From contig NZ_LT594324.1 in assembly GCF_900089605.1 (NCBI RefSeq), positions 4,588,001-4,652,000 on the forward strand: a stretch of DNA of 64,000 nucleotides. The letters are read 5' to 3'. The DNA is from Micromonospora narathiwatensis. Its GTDB lineage: Bacteria > Actinomycetota > Actinomycetes > Mycobacteriales > Micromonosporaceae. Shown here in pieces: positions 34,735 through 43,963 of this stretch. The translations under genes and the position numbers were made by a program. Numbering within the stretch: position 1 is the stretch's first letter; every line of letters starts with the position of its first letter. The notes beneath the pieces are model-generated. The model had not been told where the DNA came from. It worked only from the letters and a program-made list of their open reading frames with translations, and ran no database searches.

Positions 34735-35358
34735 TCAGCCAACCGAGGCCGGGTAGCCGCGCTCGTGCTCGGCCTGGAGGCGGAGCATGGCGTGCTCGAC
34801 GACGGTCACCAGCACCTGCTTGACCGACTCGCGGTTCCGGGCGTCGCACCACACCAGCGGCACGTCCGGCGAGATCGCCAGCGACTCGCGGACCTCCTCC
34901 ACCTCGTACAGCGGAGCGCCGTCGAACCGGTTCAGCGCCACCACGTACGGCAGCTTGCGGTTCTCGAAGTAGTCCAGCGGGGCGAACGCGTCGGTGATCC
35001 GCCGGGTGTCCACCAGCACGGCCGCGCCCACCGCCCCCCGGATGATCTCGTCCCACATGAACCAGAAGCGGGTCTGTCCCGGCGTACCGAACAGATAGAG
35101 GATCAGGTCCTGGGCCATGGTGATCCGGCCGAAGTCCATGGCGACCGTGGTGGTCTCCTTGCCGGGCACCTTCGACGGATCGTCGATGCCCACACCGGCC
35201 GCCGTCATGAGCGCCTCGGTGGTCAGCGGAGTGATCTCGGAGATCGCACCGACCAGTGTGGTCTTGCCCACCCCGAAGCCACCCGCGACCACGATCTTCG
35301 CGGAGATGATCTCCCGGCTGCGGTCCGCCCCCGCGGGGTCATAGTTCGCGAAGTCCAC
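34735..35358 (-). CDS. cvnD: conservon GTPase (CvnD-like)
   Basis: 207 residues. Ras/MglA-like small GTPase: P-loop GGFGVGKTTLVGA, switch II FGTPGQTRFWFMWDE, and NRFD at the NKxD position. Last gene of a conserved four-gene actinobacterial operon (sensor kinase, roadblock, DUF742, GTPase) thought to act like a membrane-associated G-protein complex. GTG start overlaps the DUF742 gene by 20 bases. Confidence 0.9.
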   Translation of the reverse strand: MDFANYDPAGADRSREIISAKIVVAGGFGVGKTTLVGAISEITPLTTEALMTAAGVGIDDPSKVPGKETTTVAMDFGRITMAQDLILYLFGTPGQTRFWFMWDEIIRGAVGAAVLVDTRRITDAFAPLDYFENRKLPYVVALNRFDGAPLYEVEEVRESLAISPDVPLVWCDARNRESVKQVLVTVVEHAMLRLQAEHERGYPASVG

Positions 35359-35701
35359 TTAGCACCCTTCCAAGCAGGTTCATCCGCTCCTGGAAACCCG
35401 TTGCGGGAGCGGCAGTGTGTAGCGTCAGCAGGCCCTCGGCCACCATGTCGGCGACCAATACCCGGGTGACCCCCAGCGGCATCCGGGTGTACGCGGCGAT
35501 CTCCGCCAGCGACTGTGCCCGGCCTTCGCAGACCGTGGCGATGCGGTATTTGTCGTGCCCGGCGAACCGCGCCTCGGCCGACTGGGTGAAAGTGCACGAC
35601 AGCACCGCCTCGAGCGCGATGTTCTGCAACGGCTCGGTGCGGCCACGGGTGACCGCGTACGGTCGCACCAGCGCCCCACGCGGATCCCGCCGTGGTTCCA
35701 T
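35339..35701 (-). CDS. cvnC: DUF742 protein (CvnC-like)
   Basis: 120 residues. DUF742 has a winged-helix-like fold; visible are LVRPYAVTRGRTEP near the N terminus and RAQSLAEIAAYTRMPLGVTRVLVADMVAEGLL, the wing region. GGGGAGG precedes the ATG. Partner of the kinase, roadblock protein and GTPase of the conservon; no enzymatic role known. Confidence 0.9.
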   Translation of the reverse strand: MEPRRDPRGALVRPYAVTRGRTEPLQNIALEAVLSCTFTQSAEARFAGHDKYRIATVCEGRAQSLAEIAAYTRMPLGVTRVLVADMVAEGLLTLHTAAPATGFQERMNLLGRVLSGLREL

Positions 35702-35771
35702 CTCGCGATCACCTCCCCTTCCGTACGGAGCCGGGCCGGCTCCGCGTCACAACGTCATGTCCCACCGCCGG

Positions 35772-36179
35772 TCAGGACCGGACGGCGTCCCTCGGCAGCG
35801 GAACCAGGGCCTGGCCGACCCGTTCCACCAGCAGCGCCATCTCGTAACCCACCTGGCCGACGTCACAGCTACGGGCGGCCAGCACCGCCATCGACGAGCC
35901 GTCACTGATGGACATGAGGAAGAGGTATCCGCTGTCCATCTCGATGACCGTCTGGAGCACGCCGCCGGCGCTGAACATCCGCGCGGCGCCCTCGGTCAGG
36001 CTCACCACGCCCGAGGTGATCGCGGCGAGCTGGTCGGCCCGGTCCCCCGGGAGGTCGCGGGAGGAGGCGAGCAGCAGCCCGTCCGCGGACACCGCCACCA
36101 CGTGGGCGATGCCCGCCACGCTGTCGGCGAAGTTGGTGAGCAGCCAACCCATGTCCTGCATGGCCGCTGGCCTGTTCAT
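35772..36179 (-). CDS. cvnB: roadblock/LC7 domain protein (CvnB-like)
   Basis: 135 residues. Roadblock fold: LLTNFADSVAGIAHVVAVSADGLLLASS, then QLAAITSGVVSLTEGAARMF and GYLFLMSISDGSSMAVLAA. Roadblock proteins act as GAP-like or scaffold partners of Ras-like GTPases, here the GTPase encoded two genes on. ATG 36179 overlaps the kinase stop by 4 bases. Confidence 0.92.
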   Translation of the reverse strand: MNRPAAMQDMGWLLTNFADSVAGIAHVVAVSADGLLLASSRDLPGDRADQLAAITSGVVSLTEGAARMFSAGGVLQTVIEMDSGYLFLMSISDGSSMAVLAARSCDVGQVGYEMALLVERVGQALVPLPRDAVRS

Positions 36180-39100
36180 CGGTTCGTCTCCTTGGTCGAG
36201 GTGCTGTTCAGGTCTGCGCCCGCCGTCCGGCCCCGCTGCACACCGCGGTGGTAGGCCGACAGCAGGCCGCGTACTTCGTCGGGGGTGCGCCGGGCCCGGG
36301 ACCGGCCGCCCTTGGGCTCGACGCCGCCGGGCACGAGCTGGGCCTGCGGCACGCGCTTCGGCAGCCCCGAGCGGGTGGTGCCGCCGTTGGAGGGCTCCGC
36401 TGCCTGGCTGGCCCGAGACCAGCCCTCGTCGGCCGCCGTCCGCCAGGCGCTCGTGTCGCTCGCCGCCGCCGACGGAGGCGGCGACGGGGGTACGGCGGCG
36501 GCGGGCGGCACCGCCGGCGGCGTGTACGGCGGCGGCGTGGTCAGCCCCGACGCCTGGGCACCCGGGGTACGGGTCGGCAGCGGGGGCGGCGGCGAAGCCG
36601 CGGCGACCGGCCGCGCCGCGGCGGGCGCCGGCTCGTCGTCGAACTGTGGCCGGGTGAAGATCGTGGTCTCGTCGTTGCCGTGCGAACGGAACCAGACCGC
36701 CTCCATCTCCCGGAAGATGGGTGCCTCGGCCGGCTGCTCCGGCCGGGCCACCACCGGCGCGGCCGGCGGCGCCGCCGAGACCGGCTGGTACGTCGGCGCG
36801 ACCGGGTACGCCTGCGGGGTCACCGCGGCGGGGGCCGGTGCGGTGGCCTCGGTGCCCGGACTCCGCCTCGGCAGCGGGTCGAGCGCGGGGTACGAGACGG
36901 TGGGTCCACCCGCCGACCAGCCGGTGCCGGAGACGGGGGCGGACGGCGCGGGCGCGGCCGGGGCGGGCGTCGGTACGCTCGGCAGCGCGCCGGTCGCACC
37001 ACCCATCTGCACGGCCGGGCCGGTGTCCCGCGCCTCGGCCTGCCAGCGGGCGGGCGGCGGCGTGGCGGCGCGCCACTGGTCGGTGAGGGTCGCGGTGCCG
37101 CCCCGCGACGCGCCGGCCAGCGGGTCGGCGGCGGAGCCGAGCTGGCTCGCCGGGGCCTGCTCGACGGCGAGCGGCTGGCGCGGTCGGGGCAGCGACGCCT
37201 GGCCCCGGTTCGCCGGCAGCACCACGGCGGAGTTCGGCAGGGTCACCTGGGCGACGGTGCCGCCCTCGACGTTGCGCCGCAGCTCCACCCGGATGCCGTA
37301 GCGGGAGGCGAGCCGGCTCACCACGGCGAGACCCATCAGCCGGAACGCGGCCACGTCGACCGTGGGCGGGGCGGCCAGCCGCCGGTTCAGCGAGTCGAGC
37401 TGCTCGTCGCTCAGACCGAGGCCACGGTCCTCGACCTGGATCAGCACGTAGTCCCGGATCCGCCGGCCGTCGGCGACCACCGTCGTGTTCGGCGGCGAGA
37501 ACCGGGTGGCGTTGTCGAGCAGTTCGGCGACCAGGCGGACCACGTCGTTGACCGCGTGCGCGGCCACCGAGATGTCGGTGTCGACGGTGCCGAACTCGAT
37601 CCGGTTGTAGAGCTCCACCTCGGACTGGGCGGCCCGCAGCACGTCGACCAGGAGCGCGTCGTCGCGGCGCGGCACGGCCGAGTCGGCACCGGCCAGGACC
37701 AGCAGGTTCTCGTCGTTGCGGCGCATTCGGGTGGCCAGGTGGTCGAGCTCGAAGAGCTGGGCGAGCCGCTTCGGGTCCTCCTCGCCACGCTCGATCGCGT
37801 CCAGCTCACCGATCATGCGGTCGACCAGGTTCTGCGAGCGCCGGGCCAGGTTGAGGAACATGGCCGAGACGCTGGTCCGCAGCGCGGCCTGCTCGGCCGC
37901 CACCCGGACCGCCTCCCGGTGGACCACGTTGAAGGCCGCCGCCACCTGGCCGACCTCGTCGCGGTTGGACAGCTTGATCGGGTCCCGGACCTGCTGGACG
38001 ATCTCGTCCACCCCGCCGTCGCCGATCGCGTTGACGTTCTGCAGCCGGCTCACCGCGTCCGGCAGGTCGTGGTTCGCTACCGCCAGGGCGCCCTCACGCA
38101 GCCGGCGCAGCGACTCGTTCAGCGAGCGCGCGAGCACCACGGCCAGCGTCACGGCGATGGCCAGCGTGAGCAGGACGAGCAGGCTCTCCACGACCGCCTG
38201 CCGGATGACGTCCGCGCGCACCGTGTCGGCCGCCGTCAGCAGCCGCTCCTGGAGCTGGACCTCGGCCCACCGCATCAGGTCGTTGACCGCGCCGATGGCC
38301 GCGGCGGCGGCGTCCCGGTCGACCAGCGAGTTCTGCCCGATCGAGCGGGACAGGTCGTTCGCCACCCGGTCGGCGAGTTGCACCGCGTCGCCGGAGACCG
38401 TCCTGTCCACCAGGGACCGCTGGGCCGGATCGGCGGACCGCGAGAAGGAGAGCAACGCCTCCTGCTGGGCGGTCAGGGTGGCCAGGAAGGAGGAGAACTG
38501 CTCCTCGTCGATCTGCCCGTTGGAGAGGGCGGTGAAGGCGACCGCCTGCTCCTCGGCGACCTCCGCCTTGGCGTGGGCGAACGCGGCCACCGCGCGGCGG
38601 GCGTCGGCGATGCTCTCCGCGCCGGGCTGCTGGGCCAGCGTGTCGCCGTACGCGACGAGGTCGTTGAGGACGATGCCGTAGCGCAGGCTCGCCTCGGCCA
38701 CCGGCATCTGCTGCCGGTCCAGCACCTCCTGCCGGGTGCCGTTCAGCGTGGCCAGGTGGTCGTCGATCACCTTGAGCCGGTCCCGGACCGAGGCCGGCAC
38801 GTCGCCGAGCTGCTCCCGCTCGGTCTTGTACGCCGCGATCCGCTCGTCGGTGCGCCGTACCCGGAGGTTGTAGTCGTCCGGCTTGCTGTTCGGCACGGCC
38901 AGGAACGCGGACGCCGACATCCGCTCCTTGTGCAGGTCCTGGGTCAGCGCCGAGACGTCGATCGACAACGCGGTCAGCGACCGGATCTGGGTCGCCTCGT
39001 ATGCGCCCTGGCCGACCGACACGAGTCGGATGGTCGCCAGTGCGATGACAGCCGCGACCGGAACGACCAGGATCAGGGCGAGCTTGGACCGGATGCGCGC

Positions 39101-39184
39101 ATCACGAAGCCGAGGCAGTCCCCGTCGCCGCTTCCGCTGACCGGCGTCGGGGCTCTCGGGCAGGGTCGTAGGTCCGGTGCTCAC
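36176..39184 (-). CDS. cvnA: conservon sensor kinase with nitrate/nitrite-sensing (NIT) domain (CvnA-like)
   Basis: 1002 residues. A transmembrane helix (LALILVVPVAAVIALATI) precedes an extracellular helical NIT-type domain (~60-320: LHKERMSASAFLAVP), a second membrane helix, HAMP, a dimerisation helix with His in FELDHLATRMRRND, and an HATPase domain (ELLDNATRFSPPNTTV, VEDRGLGLSDEQL). The last ~300 residues are Pro/Ala-rich and probably disordered. GTG 39184 is chosen because GGAGGC lies just before it. First gene of the conservon operon. Nitrate/nitrite sensing is a family name; the ligand here is unproven. Confidence 0.9.
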   Translation of the reverse strand: MSTGPTTLPESPDAGQRKRRRGLPRLRDARIRSKLALILVVPVAAVIALATIRLVSVGQGAYEATQIRSLTALSIDVSALTQDLHKERMSASAFLAVPNSKPDDYNLRVRRTDERIAAYKTEREQLGDVPASVRDRLKVIDDHLATLNGTRQEVLDRQQMPVAEASLRYGIVLNDLVAYGDTLAQQPGAESIADARRAVAAFAHAKAEVAEEQAVAFTALSNGQIDEEQFSSFLATLTAQQEALLSFSRSADPAQRSLVDRTVSGDAVQLADRVANDLSRSIGQNSLVDRDAAAAAIGAVNDLMRWAEVQLQERLLTAADTVRADVIRQAVVESLLVLLTLAIAVTLAVVLARSLNESLRRLREGALAVANHDLPDAVSRLQNVNAIGDGGVDEIVQQVRDPIKLSNRDEVGQVAAAFNVVHREAVRVAAEQAALRTSVSAMFLNLARRSQNLVDRMIGELDAIERGEEDPKRLAQLFELDHLATRMRRNDENLLVLAGADSAVPRRDDALLVDVLRAAQSEVELYNRIEFGTVDTDISVAAHAVNDVVRLVAELLDNATRFSPPNTTVVADGRRIRDYVLIQVEDRGLGLSDEQLDSLNRRLAAPPTVDVAAFRLMGLAVVSRLASRYGIRVELRRNVEGGTVAQVTLPNSAVVLPANRGQASLPRPRQPLAVEQAPASQLGSAADPLAGASRGGTATLTDQWRAATPPPARWQAEARDTGPAVQMGGATGALPSVPTPAPAAPAPSAPVSGTGWSAGGPTVSYPALDPLPRRSPGTEATAPAPAAVTPQAYPVAPTYQPVSAAPPAAPVVARPEQPAEAPIFREMEAVWFRSHGNDETTIFTRPQFDDEPAPAAARPVAAASPPPPLPTRTPGAQASGLTTPPPYTPPAVPPAAAVPPSPPPSAAASDTSAWRTAADEGWSRASQAAEPSNGGTTRSGLPKRVPQAQLVPGGVEPKGGRSRARRTPDEVRGLLSAYHRGVQRGRTAGADLNSTSTKETNR

Positions 39185-39631
39185 GACATCGCCTCCGTCG
39201 TATCTTCCGCGCCCGCCCCGCCGACCCGTGCCTGGTACGGCGGCCGGCGCCACGCGCGGCACGGCCGGAATTTCATCAGAGAAGATCCCGTTTGGGAAGC
39301 CGCGGTGGGGCAGGAAACGGTCGGTGGTGGCTCAACCCGCGCTCCGGTCAACTAATACCTTCATTTCCCCAGGCTCCTGAACTGGGCATGTCACCACAGC
39401 GTGGCCGGCCGTATCTGCGCAGTGATCGTGCATCGATAATCCGCGTCCCCAATATGTGGGATGCGTGTCCCGAAGCTACTCCCGACATCCGCGCTTGACC
39501 GCAGGGCCCGGCATTGGCAAGGTTTTGCAGGCTTCGCGCACACCGTACGGCATACCAATCCCGTCACTCCAATGAGGACGGTCAAGCGGCGGTGACCGGG
39601 CGTACGCCCGCGCCGCACCTGGAGGACTGAG
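39185..39631. other. 447-base divergent intergenic region
   Basis: No gene is supported on either strand. It holds the control regions of the conservon (leftward) and of an orphan binding lipoprotein (rightward). One good rightward promoter is listed; no clear -35/-10 pair was found for the conservon. Base composition is slightly more A/T-rich around 39350-39480 than the flanks. Confidence 0.6.
39495..39523 (+). promoter_or_regulatory. promoter TTGACC-N17-CAAGGT for the binding lipoprotein gene
   Basis: -35 at 39495-39500, -10 at 39518-39523, giving a leader of about 100 bases before the TTG start. Confidence 0.45.
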
Positions 39632-40813
39632 TTGAGCCCCATCCGCTCCGCGAGCATCGCGGCGCTCGCATCGGCCGTGCTGGCCACCACGCTCACCGGA
39701 TGCCAGTTCGGCGGCGCGCAGGAGGACACGAGCCCGATCGTGATCGCCGCGGACCTCGAACTCTCCGGCGCCTCCGCGCCCGTCGGCAAGGTGTACCAAC
39801 GGGCGCTGGAACTGAAGGTCGAGCAGTTGAACGCCTCCGGCGCCCTGGGTGCCCGGAAGGTCGAACTCAGGGTGAAGGACAACCGCTCCGACGCCGCCGA
39901 GTCCCTGCGTAACATCAGCGATTTCAGCGGTGACTCAAGTGTCAGCGCCGTCATCATGGGCGGCTGCAACGAATGCGCGGTCAATGCCACCAAGACGATC
40001 GGCGAGAAGCGCGTTCCGACCATCGCGCTCGCTGCCTCCGCCGCCGTCACCGAGCCGATCGCCGAACGCCGCTACATGTTCAAGCTGGCTCCGAACGCGA
40101 CCGACAGCGCCGCCGCCCTCACCGCCGAACTGCGCCGGGGCAAGGTGCGCAGGGTCGCCGTGCTGCACAGCGACGACCCCTACGGCAAGGAGGGACTCGC
40201 CGCGCTGGAGGGCGAGCTCGGCAAGGCCAAGATCAAGCTGCTCAGCGCCGAGACCATCCGCCCGACCGACACCGACGTCAGCGGTCAGGTCGCCGACCTG
40301 GTCGCGAAGAAGCCCGAGGCGCTGATCGTCTGGACCCCGTCCGAGCAGGCCTCGCTGGCGGCCGCCAGCGCCCGGCAGGGCGGCTTCGCCGGCTCGCTCT
40401 TCTTCGACGCCGCGGCGGCCGGTGACCTGTTCCTCGGTGCCTCGGCCAAGTCGACCGAACGGGCCACCCTGATCTTCACGCAGACCATGGTGATCGACGA
40501 CGTCATCGCCACCACCCCGGCCAAGGCCGCACGCCGGCAGTGGTTCCAGGACTACACCGCTCGCTTCGGCGGCTACCACGGCTCCTCGTCGTTCGCCGCC
40601 GACGCGGTCCAGCTCATCGCGGACGCCGAACTGCGCGCCGGCGGCGCGCCGGGCAAGGCGGGCCGGGACGCCCTGCGCGACGTCCTGGAGACCTCGCAGC
40701 TCGACGGGCTCTCCGGCCCGATCCGGATGACCCCGGACAACCACTCCGGCCTGATGCCGCAGGCGCTGACCCCGCTGGTGGCACGGGGTGGTCGCTGGCG
40801 GCTCGCCGGCTAG
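39632..40813 (+). CDS. orphan substrate-binding lipoprotein, branched-chain amino acid (LivJ/LivK) type
   Basis: 393 residues. Lipoprotein signal with lipobox LTGC (Cys24) followed by a type I periplasmic binding fold: IVIAADLELSGASAPVGKVY, VELRVKDNRSDAAESLRNI, VRRVAVLHSDDPYGKEGL-like strand, and a C-terminal SFAADAVQLIADAE. TTG start at 39632 with GGAGGA 5 bases upstream. No permease or ATPase genes accompany it, so it is either served by a distant transporter or acts as an extracellular ligand sensor, possibly for the divergent conservon kinase. Ends at a strong convergent terminator. Confidence 0.82.
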   Translation: MSPIRSASIAALASAVLATTLTGCQFGGAQEDTSPIVIAADLELSGASAPVGKVYQRALELKVEQLNASGALGARKVELRVKDNRSDAAESLRNISDFSGDSSVSAVIMGGCNECAVNATKTIGEKRVPTIALAASAAVTEPIAERRYMFKLAPNATDSAAALTAELRRGKVRRVAVLHSDDPYGKEGLAALEGELGKAKIKLLSAETIRPTDTDVSGQVADLVAKKPEALIVWTPSEQASLAAASARQGGFAGSLFFDAAAAGDLFLGASAKSTERATLIFTQTMVIDDVIATTPAKAARRQWFQDYTARFGGYHGSSSFAADAVQLIADAELRAGGAPGKAGRDALRDVLETSQLDGLSGPIRMTPDNHSGLMPQALTPLVARGGRWRLAG

Positions 40814-40827
40814 GGGTTGCTCCTGCT

Positions 40828-40899
40828 GGTGTGGCCCGACCACAACCTGCTCCGGGCGATCAGGCTTGATCCCTCCGGCGGTTGCGGTCGGGCCACACC
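40828..40899. terminator. long bidirectional terminator, 20-bp stem with one mismatch
   Basis: Arms 40828-40847 and 40880-40899 pair over 20 positions with one mismatch. The 32-base loop holds a smaller stem GATCA (40858-40862)/TGATC (40867-40871). It fills the gap between two convergent genes. Confidence 0.85.
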
Positions 40900-40903
40900 T
40901 TGG

Positions 40904-41749
40904 TCACCTGGCCGAGGTGGTGGCCTTGACCCAGGGGAGGGCGAGGCGCTCGACGAGGGTGAGGGCCGCGTAGAGCAGGATGCTCATCAGCGCGACCAGC
41001 ATGATCGCCGCCCACGCCGTCGGGAAGTCGCCCATGCCGTTGTACTGGAGGATCTGGTAGCCCAGCCCCGGCCGGTCCGAGTAGAACTCCCCGATCACCG
41101 CGCCGATCGCGGCGAGCGGCATCGCCACCTTCAGCCCGACGAAGATCTGCGGCAGGGCGGCCGGGAGACGCACCTTGCGGAACGACTGCCACCACGACGC
41201 GTTCAGCGACCGGGCCAACTCGGCCAGCTCGGCCGGGGTGGTGGTCAGCCCGGTCGCGGTGGAGAGCACGATCGGGAAGAAGCACAGCAGGAACACCATG
41301 GTCAGGATCGGCTTCTGGCCCCAGCCCACCGCGACCACCAGCAGCGGCCCGAACGCGATCTTCGGCACCGCGTTGACCGCCACCAGCAGCGGCGCGAACA
41401 TCCGCTCCACCCGCCGGGAGCCGGCCAGGGCCATCCCGATCAGCACGCCGGCGACCGCCGACAGCAGGAAGCCGGCCAGCGTCATCCAGGTGGTGCTCAG
41501 CAGCGCCGGCAACAGCACGTGGGACGTCCCGGTCAGCGCGGCCCACACCGCCTGCGGCGGCGGCAGCGCCGCCGAGGGAACCAGCTCCAGGCCCGAGGTG
41601 ACCAGCCACCAGGCCGTGACCGCGATAACCAACCCGAGCGCCGGCAGCCCGACGACCCCCGGGCGTACCCTGGGCCGGCCCGGCGCGGGCGCGGCCTGCG
41701 ACGGAGCCGCGGCCGGCGCACCGGCGGGGGCCCCGGTCAACTGCGTCAA
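40904..41749 (-). CDS. ABC transporter permease, SsuC/TauC/nitrate family
   Basis: 281 residues, six predicted helices. The EAA-loop region AELARSLNASWWQSFRKVRLPAALP and GLKVAMPLAAIGAVIGEFY is that of sulfonate/nitrate/thiamine-precursor permeases. TTG start at 41749 because GAGGAGG lies 5 bases before it. It follows the binding-protein gene by 97 bases; the ATPase is on the opposite, divergent operon. Confidence 0.88.
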   Translation of the reverse strand: MTQLTGAPAGAPAAAPSQAAPAPGRPRVRPGVVGLPALGLVIAVTAWWLVTSGLELVPSAALPPPQAVWAALTGTSHVLLPALLSTTWMTLAGFLLSAVAGVLIGMALAGSRRVERMFAPLLVAVNAVPKIAFGPLLVVAVGWGQKPILTMVFLLCFFPIVLSTATGLTTTPAELAELARSLNASWWQSFRKVRLPAALPQIFVGLKVAMPLAAIGAVIGEFYSDRPGLGYQILQYNGMGDFPTAWAAIMLVALMSILLYAALTLVERLALPWVKATTSAR

Positions 41750-41846
41750 CGTGTCCTCCTCTCTCGGCCGGCCGGACGACCGGCACGCGAAGGGGGTGCG
41801 CCCCACCGGAACGGCGGGCCGCACCCCCGATGTCCGAGCCGACCGG

Positions 41847-42875
41847 TCAGGCCTTCGGCGCGAGGTTGAAGTCGATGATCTGGTCGGGGGTGAGGTCGTT
41901 CTTGAGCGCGCCCGCGCCCTGGAGCAGGGCGATGCTCTTGGCGACCCGGCCGCTGTCCAGGGTGCCGATCGCGGTGCCGGAGTTGCTGGACCGGACGTAC
42001 GCGGCCATCAGCTCAAGCTCGGCGGCGGCGGCGGCCGGCACGGTCGCGTCCACGTTCTTCTTCAGGATCTCGGCCGCCTCCTGCGGGTTGGCCAGGGCGT
42101 ACTCGAGGCCCTTGAGCAGCGCCGCGGTGAACTTCTTCACCATCTCCGGCTTCTCCTTCGCGATCTTCGCGGAGGTGATCAGCGCGTTGCCGTAGAGGTC
42201 CTGCATGACATTGCTGTAGGGCAGCACCACCGGCGTCTTCTTGGTCACCGCCGCGACCGTGGGCTGACCGACCACGAACTGGCCGATGCCGTCGACCGAG
42301 CCGGAGCCGAGCATGCCCATCAGGGCCTGCGCCTCACCGTTGACCCAGGTCACCTTGCTGCCGTCGATGCCGGCCAGCTGGGCGTACGTCGGGAAGAGGT
42401 TGCGCACGACGGAGCCCGGGGTGTCGGCGAGCTTCTTGCCCTCCAGGTCCTTCGGCGTGGCGATGTTCTTGCCCTCGACCGAGACGATGGCGGCCATGGT
42501 CCGCTGCTGGATCGCGGCCACCGCGACGAAGTCCTTGGCCTGGCCGTTACCCATCTGGAGGAGGCCACCGGTCAGGTCGATCGGGCCGAAGTCGGCCTGG
42601 CCGCCGGTGATGGTCTGGATGACCGCGCCGGTGCCCTGCCCGGGCTTGATGTCGACGTCGAAGCCGGCCTCCTTGAAGAAGCCCTTCTCCTTCGCCACCC
42701 AGGCGTACGAGTCGCGGCCGAAGTTGCCGAACGAGGTGAGGTAGGTCACCTTCTCCAGCGCGCCACTCGCGCCCTTGGTGTCCGCGGACTTGTCCGAGCC
42801 GCTGCTGCAGCCGGAGACCAGGGCGAGGGTGGCGGCCAGCGCGGCGGCGGCGACCGTACGGGTCAGCCTTCTCAT
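41847..42875 (-). CDS. ABC transporter substrate-binding lipoprotein, SsuA/NMT1-THI5 type
   Basis: 342 residues. Lipobox VSGC (Cys23) after a Tat/Sec-like Arg-rich start, then a type II binding fold: KVTYLTSFGNFGRDSYAWVAKEKGFFKEAG, GGQADFGPIDLTGGL, and PETVKKFTAALLKGLEYA-like helix. This group binds aliphatic sulfonates, nitrate, riboflavin precursors or the thiamine pyrimidine. The thiamine operon 6 kb away makes a pyrimidine precursor possible, but no TPP riboswitch precedes it. GGAAAGGA lies 12 bases before the ATG. Confidence 0.85.
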   Translation of the reverse strand: MRRLTRTVAAAALAATLALVSGCSSGSDKSADTKGASGALEKVTYLTSFGNFGRDSYAWVAKEKGFFKEAGFDVDIKPGQGTGAVIQTITGGQADFGPIDLTGGLLQMGNGQAKDFVAVAAIQQRTMAAIVSVEGKNIATPKDLEGKKLADTPGSVVRNLFPTYAQLAGIDGSKVTWVNGEAQALMGMLGSGSVDGIGQFVVGQPTVAAVTKKTPVVLPYSNVMQDLYGNALITSAKIAKEKPEMVKKFTAALLKGLEYALANPQEAAEILKKNVDATVPAAAAAELELMAAYVRSSNSGTAIGTLDSGRVAKSIALLQGAGALKNDLTPDQIIDFNLAPKA

Positions 42876-43157
42876 CTGTGCACCATGTCCTTTCCGACCA
42901 GGCCGTGTTCGGCTGGACGGGTCGTGGGTCCGACGGGGTCGGCAGGAGGGAACGCCGACAGGACCGTCGTGAGGGGACTCTTCGCGCGCAACAGCGTACG
43001 AGAAGGCCGATGGACACCGTCGGGCGTACGGGTTGCGGAAAGGAAACGAAGTTGTTCGACGGAAAGCGGACGCCGCTCCACCCCCGACGGTGCTATAGGG
43101 AGCGACCCGTTACGCTAGCCCGGCTCTCGTTCACGACGTGGAAGGAGCTGGCGGGCG

Positions 43158-43961
43158 ATGATCCGACTTTCCGGGGTGTCCCGCACCTTCGACGGCCGCT
43201 CCGGGCGGGTCGAGGCGGTCCGCAACCTCGACCTCGATGTGGCGGAGGGCGAATTCGTCGCCGTCCTCGGCCGTTCCGGCTGCGGCAAGTCGACCCTGCT
43301 CCGGATGATCGCCGGCCTACTCCCGGTCACCGGGGGTGAGATCACCGTCGACGGCACGCCGATCACGAAACCGCGCCGCGACATCGCCATGCTGTTCCAG
43401 CGGCCGGCGCTGCTGCCCTGGCGCTCGGTGCTGGACAACGTCCTGCTTCCGGTCGAGATCTTCGGCTGGAGCCGGGCGAAGCACCGCGACCGGGCCCGTG
43501 AGCTGCTGGCGATGGCCGGGCTGGGCGGCTTCGAGAAGCGCCTGCCGCACGAGCTCTCCGGCGGCATGCAGCAGCGCGTCTCGCTCTGCCGGTCGCTGAT
43601 CGGCGCACCGCGCGTGATGCTGATGGACGAGCCCTTCTCGGCGCTCGACGCGCTCACCCGGGAGGAACTCTCCGGCGAACTCCAGCGGGTGCACATGGAG
43701 ACGAGGGCGACCATCGTCTTCGTCACCCACTCGATCGACGAGGCGGTGCTGCTCGCCGACCGGGTGGTCGTGCTCAGCCCGCGTCCCGGCCGGATCCGCA
43801 AGGTGGTCGAGGTCGACGTGCCCCGCCCGCGCACCCTGGGTCGCAACGCGCACCTGGCCGACGTCGCCCGGATCAGCGCCGACCTGCACGAGCTGCTCAT
43901 GGAACGGGACGCCCCGGACGACGTACCGGCGGGGACGCCGGCTCGGGCCGGGGGGCGCTGA
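43158..43961 (+). CDS. ABC transporter ATP-binding protein, SsuB/TauB type
   Basis: 267 residues. Walker A GRSGCGKST, Q-loop MLFQRPALLPW, signature LSGGMQQR, Walker B VMLMDEPFSALD and switch His in VTHSIDEAVLLADR are intact; the QRP-LLPW stretch is typical of sulfonate/nitrate/thiamine-precursor importers. GAAGGAG lies 10 bases before the ATG. Divergent from, and surely working with, the permease and binding-protein genes. First gene of an operon with an F420-type oxidoreductase and a cupin. The 282-base gap to 42876 holds both promoters; none is clear by eye. Confidence 0.9.
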   Translation: MIRLSGVSRTFDGRSGRVEAVRNLDLDVAEGEFVAVLGRSGCGKSTLLRMIAGLLPVTGGEITVDGTPITKPRRDIAMLFQRPALLPWRSVLDNVLLPVEIFGWSRAKHRDRARELLAMAGLGGFEKRLPHELSGGMQQRVSLCRSLIGAPRVMLMDEPFSALDALTREELSGELQRVHMETRATIVFVTHSIDEAVLLADRVVVLSPRPGRIRKVVEVDVPRPRTLGRNAHLADVARISADLHELLMERDAPDDVPAGTPARAGGR

Positions 43962-43963
43962 CC

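Noticed and set aside
36248..39355. Open frame of 1035 codons on the + strand opposite the conservon kinase
   Set aside because: Arg/Gly/His-rich composition and no recognisable domain. The minus-strand kinase has intact motifs; the frame is open only because of extreme GC bias.
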